The translations under genes and the position numbers were made by a program. Below, piece by piece: positions 59,054 to 64,000 of a stretch of 64,000 nucleotides of DNA. Source of the DNA: Epichloe hybrida. Lineage: Eukaryota; Ascomycota; Sordariomycetes; Hypocreales; Clavicipitaceae. Under the pieces are notes generated by a model. It saw nothing but the letters and a program-made list of their open reading frames with translations, made no database searches and was not told the DNA's origin. Location: positions 6,634,001 to 6,698,000 of the forward strand of contig JAFEKR010000001.1 in the NCBI GenBank assembly GCA_019022495.1. The letters run 5' to 3'. Within the stretch, counting starts at the first letter, position 1. Each line of letters begins with the position of its first letter.

Positions 59054-59871
59054 TCAAGAGCTGTCCTTGGCGTACTTCTTCTTGCCCATGGTAAATGGAA
59101 CGTAGCGATATTTCATCATGTGCTGAATCTGCTTGCGCACTGTTGAGTTTGAGACGTTAGCTGGGCCTCTTGGAGACGACAATACAAGGGGAAACGGCAG
59201 TGCGTACTCGTCAAGACGAAGAGGATGATCCAGTACATGACCAGAATGGGCCAGAAGACGGGGATGTTGAAGAATTCGAAAAAGGTGCAGAAGAAAGAGA
59301 TGGCAACAGCCCTGGTGGCCCAGTACCAAAACTTGAACTCGGGGAGGCGACGAATGAAGGGTTTGAACTCTTCATCCTGCTTCGTCGGGAGGGTTCCGAC
59401 TGAACCGTCTTCCATTTCTTGGTCAAGGGCATCGCTCGATGGGTCAAATTTGGGCTGGAGGAAAGCCAGGAACAGGTTGAGCAGGTAAATTCCCAGCGCA
59501 TAGGCGACTACATTGCGGTAGGTCAGTGGGTCACTCCAAGACACGAGCAGATCTTGCGCAGAGTATTAGAGCCCGAGACTTGATTCTTACCGATATACCA
59601 TCCTTGGATGAGGAAAATGCGCACAAAGAAGAGGAGCAGAGTGACTCCGGTTCCAACCCATCGATACAGCACAAAGGGAGTTGACTGGTCGAGCAAGGCT
59701 TGGTATTTCTGTTCGCAACATCAGCAATCGCGTCTGCAGAAAAGTAGGGCAGACAGAGGTGATTCGGCTCTATTTGTGCGAGGGGTCTGGGATCCGGCAT
59801 ACTCTTTGCAGCTTTGTGGTCTGAACCGTGACGGCTGCGAAAGGGGTTTGATCAGGCTCCGGCGCATCCAT
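59054..59871 (-). CDS. rer1: Golgi retrieval receptor Rer1
   Basis: Four-helix Golgi protein that binds ER membrane proteins by their transmembrane segments and returns them in COPI vesicles. Minus-strand exons are 59871-59803, 59708-59591, 59507-59208 and 59139-59054, totalling 573 nt and 190 residues, the family length. The N-terminus [20 protein letters not shown] joins to [19 protein letters not shown], then membrane helices ([39 protein letters not shown]). The Rer1 block [20 protein letters not shown] precedes the second helix pair, and the C-terminus [17 protein letters not shown] holds the Lys-rich COPI-binding tail. Introns are 94, 83 and 68 nt. Confidence 0.95.
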
Positions 59872-60612
59872 ATTGAAGAGTGGTTTTGCGGTCGAGCACA
59901 GGTTGAACAAGGACAGGGGGGGGGGACTTGAAGGAGACAGAGGGACGAATTAAATAATTTATAATGTGCTGGACGAGGAAAAAGAAGGCAGCGCACAGCA
60001 ACTGTGTGGTCAAGTCGCAGGCTCCAAGTGTCGTGGAAAGAAATTGGTGGAAGACGGAAAAGGGACAACAGACACTCTCTTGAGAGGGAAATCGTTCGCG
60101 ATGTTGGCTTCTTTATCGTGGCGTTCAACTCGCAGGTCACAGCCACGTAGCATGTGTTCTCGGCCAATGAAACCACTCGACGGCAGCTAGTGGGGCCATC
60201 TCCCTTGCTGTCAAGCCCTTCGTGGCTCAGCCAAGGGAAAGGGAAAAGCTAGCGGATCCCTTAACAATAAATGCAACGCCAGACGCCAGACGCCAGACAT
60301 TGTTCGACGTTGAATCACCGTGTGTGAAATAATCGCGAGATGTATATTACCTTGGATCGCGTAGCATTGGCTGAGAGGCTGCGGACTAGGTCGACGCGGC
60401 GTCCGAGACTCTGTAGCGTGATTTTGAGGGGCGAGTGGTGATGCAACCACGTTTGATGTGTAGAGTTTTCTTCGAGCTTCCTCAGTCGTCTGCGCGATAC
60501 GAGTTCTCAGCGAGGCCAAGACTTGCTCTTTTTTTTCTAAATGAATGAATATATATATATATATATGTGCAGTTAGAAGTGTGTTGCCCCATTACATGAG
60601 AGCACATGGCGC
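59872..60612. other. Intergenic region upstream of rer1
   Basis: 741 bp with the rer1 promoter and the 3' flank of the permease gene. It includes an AT run at 60549-60566. No gene is supported. Confidence 0.4.
60549..60566. repeat. AT dinucleotide microsatellite
   Basis: Nine AT units in a row. Confidence 0.8.
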
Positions 60613-62175
60613 TCATCGCCCAACAAATTTGAGCTCTAAATATCGCGCCGGCAGATACCCCAGCGCTGTCACCAAAAATGTCAACTCATTAGCAACATCA
60701 CCACCATCGCTGCCTATGACTTTGGCCAGCGGGGCCCTGAACCACGTCTGATTCATCCCTATACACCATGACACCACGCCCAGGCCAAACGCCACCGCTG
60801 CTCCAACGCCCAACGGTAGTCTTGCCGGATCGTTCCAAGCCTCCAGATCATAGTTCTCGAATCTGCCCCTGCGGAAAATAAAGTGTTCCTCGAATAAGAT
60901 GACGCCGTAGCTTGTACACCAGTACCCCAGCAGGCTCAGGAAGTTCTGAAGGTAGGTATTGAGTTGTTCTCGCCCACCGACAGCCAATGCGAGAATGCAC
61001 GCAAAGGAGACAAGAGTCCAGATGAACCGCGGGATCAAGGCCAATGGCCGAGCGAGCTGCTGGAACGACAGCGAGGCACTGTAGATGCTAATTACGTGGG
61101 TGTTGATCCCAGACAAGACCAGCACAGTGAGTAGAATCTTGGCAAAGCCTCGTGGATAGAGCATCTCTTGGATGAGATAACCAAGCCCTTCGTTGTTGTA
61201 TGTATTGCGCCAAGTCGGCTGATTATTCAGAGCTGAGGCTGCAACACAACCGGCCAGCATGCTGATTGACGTTGGGATAGCGATTCCAAAGGCGGTCATA
61301 GAAAATACCTTTACTCGGCTGACGTCGGCTCGGTAGTGAGCATAGTAGTCACTGGCCGTCGTACACCACGCCGCGCTTGAACCATAAACAATAGCAATGA
61401 GGTTGAGTATCACGCCGCTTTGAGTTGCGCCCGTGGCTGATGGCGGTGTGCTCTTGTCTGCGGATTTGCCAGTCTCGCCGAATATGATCAGGAAAATGAC
61501 AAAGAAGGTGATCCACGCATATCTCTCATACACCAAGATCGCATTCAAACCAATGAATGAAATGAGCAGGGCAATGGCCGCCAGGATCACGATACCCAGG
61601 ATCAGGGACACATGGCCGTCCGAAACTGCTGTGAGCGCCAGGCCACCAGTGATGCAGGATACAGCGGCCCAGCCAATCTGCTGGATACAGTTCAGAAAGG
61701 CAATCATCTTGTTCGGCCACCACCCGAAGCTGTACCTGCTTACGCTCATTTGGCGTAGACCCATGGCAGGGCCAAAAGTCGCACAGTAGCCCGTGACCAC
61801 CCCGCCTAGTATCGAGGCGAATATCGTGATGAGAATGGTCTGATTTAGACTCAGCCCGAATTCCCAGCCAAGAAAGCCAGTTGCAAAACAAGACGTGTTC
61901 ATGGTTCCACTGGCCCAGAGGAGCGCCATCGCGAGCTCCTCGGTCCACGACACATCCTTTTTGTCCTCTGGGCGCTTTCTAACAATCGCATCGGATTCAA
62001 TGCCGAGCCTGGTGTCCAACCGCGCCTCTATGACGCGGAGCTTGGCAAGAACGCCTCGTGGTTTTATTGCCGGGGTTTGCTGCGCAATTGACGTTTCATT
62101 TAAGCTCGTAATCAATTGCTCCTTCTGGGGTAGGACTTGTTGGACATCAAGGCCCTTTTCTTCGTCGGTTGCCAT
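60613..62175 (-). CDS. NCS1-family purine-cytosine permease (Fcy2-like)
   Basis: Plasma-membrane proton symporter, most likely for purines, cytosine or a related nucleobase or vitamin; the substrate cannot be fixed from sequence alone. A single exon encodes 520 residues from the ATG at 62175; the frame is open further upstream, but only from a TTG. The cytosolic N-terminus (EARLDTRLGIESDAIVRKRP) leads into about 12 hydrophobic segments. Fcy2-type motifs are visible: FATGFLGWEFGLSLNQTILI, TFGPAMGLRQMSVSRYSFGW and AAWCTTASDYYAHYRADVSR. The C-terminal cytosolic part has FEEHFIFRRGRFENYDLEAW, common to this subfamily. It is divergent from the pseudouridine synthase gene. Confidence 0.9.
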   Translation of the reverse strand: MATDEEKGLDVQQVLPQKEQLITSLNETSIAQQTPAIKPRGVLAKLRVIEARLDTRLGIESDAIVRKRPEDKKDVSWTEELAMALLWASGTMNTSCFATGFLGWEFGLSLNQTILITIFASILGGVVTGYCATFGPAMGLRQMSVSRYSFGWWPNKMIAFLNCIQQIGWAAVSCITGGLALTAVSDGHVSLILGIVILAAIALLISFIGLNAILVYERYAWITFFVIFLIIFGETGKSADKSTPPSATGATQSGVILNLIAIVYGSSAAWCTTASDYYAHYRADVSRVKVFSMTAFGIAIPTSISMLAGCVAASALNNQPTWRNTYNNEGLGYLIQEMLYPRGFAKILLTVLVLSGINTHVISIYSASLSFQQLARPLALIPRFIWTLVSFACILALAVGGREQLNTYLQNFLSLLGYWCTSYGVILFEEHFIFRRGRFENYDLEAWNDPARLPLGVGAAVAFGLGVVSWCIGMNQTWFRAPLAKVIGSDGGDVANELTFLVTALGYLPARYLELKFVGR

Positions 62176-62781
62176 GGTCAAATCGTATTCAAGGGTTTTT
62201 GAGACTGTAACTTCTGCGTGGCCTGACAAGGTTTCCTTCAACTCGTTGTTTCACGGTGTAAGTAAGATCCCAGTGCACGATCTGACTGAAGGTTCAGCAA
62301 GCGATGGAGTCTTGAGCTGGATCTACTCGAATGAGCCAGACGCAGTCGACCCAAAGTCGACGTGACACGGTGCCGCCACGCCAACGACTATCATTCGATG
62401 AATCGGGCATTACAGTCGTACGGAGCACGGAGTAGAAAGGCTTGGGAAGAAAAAGGTTGAAGTTTTTACGGTTTCGTATGAACGGATTGATCATCGGCCC
62501 CGCTCTTCCACTTGTCTTGGACCAATGGTCCCGTTTTTGATTTGACAGCTGCATCAAGACCCATCCAATCCGTCTCACCGCCTGCCAGCTTTTAAAGACT
62601 TTCCTCTGACCGCCTTCTAGAAACGTAGATTCTGCCACCATCACCACATCAGAATCAGAGACTGCCCATTGAAAAACCTCTGGCGTGACCGACAGACAGC
62701 CTCTAATAGCAAGCCCCCACCAGGTGATTTCTCACAAGCATCGCGCAGCAGGTAAATTATTCATGTGCGCAAGTTGCCGAG
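62176..62781. promoter_or_regulatory. Divergent promoter region between the permease and pus7 genes
   Basis: 606 bp between divergent starts. No gene or repeat of note is visible. Confidence 0.4.
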
Positions 62782-64000
62782 ATGGCCGATAAGGAGCATT
62801 ACAACGTGCGCGTGGGTTCATCTCACGCAAAGTCACTGGGAATTACCCAACGAACGACGCCATTGGCGCGCTCTTGGACCGGTGACATGAGAGTAAGGTA
62901 TCTTCTTCCACTGACAGATTTCGATGAGAAGGGTTTAATATTGAGATTTCGAAAACGCTGACGTACTGATTTCTAGATTTTCAGATTTCCAAGTCAATGA
63001 GATTGGAGAAAACGGATCAGTCATTCACCTGCGCACGATAGGTCTCGAGAATGACAACAAGAAGGTGAGAGACCACATTGTGCATATATTTCGCAACCAT
63101 GACAGCCAAGAACTCATGCTAACATGTGTTGCGAAACCTGGAAGCCTGCTCAGCCTTCTCAAACCCCAGGGGCGTCAGAACCCAAGGAGAAGCCGTCTAA
63201 TAAAGATGCGCACAATACCAAATCTCAAGATGAACCCAGCGTCATCGAAATCGCGCCCGAAGACATCACTGCCCTTGAGAATCTCTCGAGCCAACAGTTC
63301 GCCCAGGACCTCGTCCAGCTCTTCAACGGAGGCAACGGCCCGACGGGCGAGCAACCCAAGACTGCCACCTCAGAAATCCTAGATGACAAGGCCAAGCGCG
63401 CCCAGCTCCATGGTGAGGTGCGTCGCATCTTCAACTCTCGCCTTGAAACGACTACAGGTCCCGAAGGCGCCATTGTCGCCAGCTACGTCGCCCCCCGAAA
63501 GAGTTCCAAGAAGAGCCGTGGCCCTCGCGGGAGGCCTGACGACGAACCTATTGGGCAATATCTCCATTTCACGCTCTACAAGGACAATCGCGACACCATG
63601 GACGCAGTCAGCCAGATCTCGCGTTTATTGCGAGTCAAGCCGCAGGTCATTGGATACGCCGGAACCAAGGACCGCAGAGCATCAACAACGCAGCGCTGCT
63701 CGATTCGTTACCAGCGCAAGAGGGCCATGGCTGGCCTGAACGGCAAGCTATGGGGTATAGCGACGGGAGACTACGAATATTCTGATAGCCCCATCCACCT
63801 GGGCCAGCTCCTCGGTAACGAGTTCGTCATCACCCTCAAGAACTGCAAGATGGCGGACGACGACATGTCACTTGCACCATCGGAAAGGCTTGCACTGATG
63901 AAGAGCAATGTTGAGTCTGCCATGACGCACATGGCTTCCCACGGCTGGATCAACTACTTTGGCCACCAGCGCTTCGGAACCCACGACGTGGGCACCCACC
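62782..64000 (+). CDS. pus7: TruD/Pus7-type tRNA pseudouridine synthase, 5' part only
   Basis: Makes pseudouridine in tRNA (yeast Pus7 acts at U13 and U35) and in other RNAs. Exons are 62782-62897, 62977-63064 and 63154 to beyond 64000; the gene leaves the window, leaving about 350 visible residues. The N-terminus LGITQRTTPLARSWTGDMRV RFSDFQVNEI, built across intron 1, is the family's opening. The catalytic block is VIGYAGTKDRRASTTQRCSI, with the Asp nucleophile in KDRRA. A further conserved block is SHGWINYFGHQRFGTHDVGT at the edge. An acidic linker (IEIAPEDITALENLSSQQF) and a basic KKSRGPRGR segment lie between. The intron 1 donor was chosen as the GT after GTAAG because only that gives Arg-Phe-Ser-Asp in frame. 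Confidence 0.93.

Overview
This is nuclear DNA of a filamentous ascomycete, most probably a Sordariomycete of the order Hypocreales. Genes are single units on both strands. Most have short introns (about 60 to 280 nt) with GT...AG ends, and the proteins are typical of that group: a CFEM-type Pth11-like receptor, a Zn2Cys6 regulator, a tigA-like disulfide isomerase, Dsc1/Tul1, Gid7 and a GT90 enzyme. There are no operons, no transposon coding sequence, no CRISPR array, and no tRNA or rRNA gene that I could recognise. The species is not determined. Exon borders were placed by hand from splice signals, reading-frame arithmetic and family knowledge.

Layout. 0-5.5 kb: mitochondrial EF-Tu (+), ribosomal protein S29 (-), a two-thioredoxin-domain disulfide isomerase (+), and a 76-residue heat shock factor binding protein (-). 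6-11.2 kb: the Dsc1/Tul1 RING E3 ligase (+), tail to tail with a Zn2Cys6 transcription factor (-). 11.2-17.5 kb: a mostly gene-poor stretch with a perfect 15-bp minisatellite, a small two-helix membrane protein and a broken aminoglycoside-phosphotransferase-like gene. 17.5-26 kb: an active-site-complete rhomboid protease (+), a DUF7730-like protein (-), and DNA polymerase delta (+). 26-34 kb: NADP-glutamate dehydrogenase, a CFEM-GPCR and a CoA-transferase III/racemase (all +). 34-40 kb: Vps1 (-) and Gid7 (+), divergently arranged. 40-50 kb: a PH-like Ser-rich protein (+) and Cse1 (-). 51-54 kb: a divergent ribosomal protein pair, S12 (-) and S22 (+). 54-64 kb: a GT90 glycosyltransferase (+), Paf1 (-), Rer1 (-), an NCS1 permease (-), and the 5' part of a TruD/Pus7 pseudouridine synthase (+) that runs off the window.

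Most genes are housekeeping: translation, secretion and quality control (disulfide isomerase, Dsc1, Rer1, Vps1), nuclear export (Cse1), transcription elongation (Paf1) and replication (Pol3). The accessory genes are the CFEM receptor, the GT90 enzyme, the permease, the CoA transferase and the Zn2Cys6 regulator.

The most striking signal is damage. Vps1 lacks about 124 nt inside its GTPase domain. Gid7 lacks its first WD blades, roughly 100 codons. The glutamate dehydrogenase has one splice junction that cannot be joined in frame with a GT...AG intron. All three flanks look well conserved. Either the assembly has lost short pieces, or these conserved genes are really altered. Two unusual gene structures also stand out: a 9-nt final coding exon in rps29 and a first coding exon in rps12 that is only the ATG.
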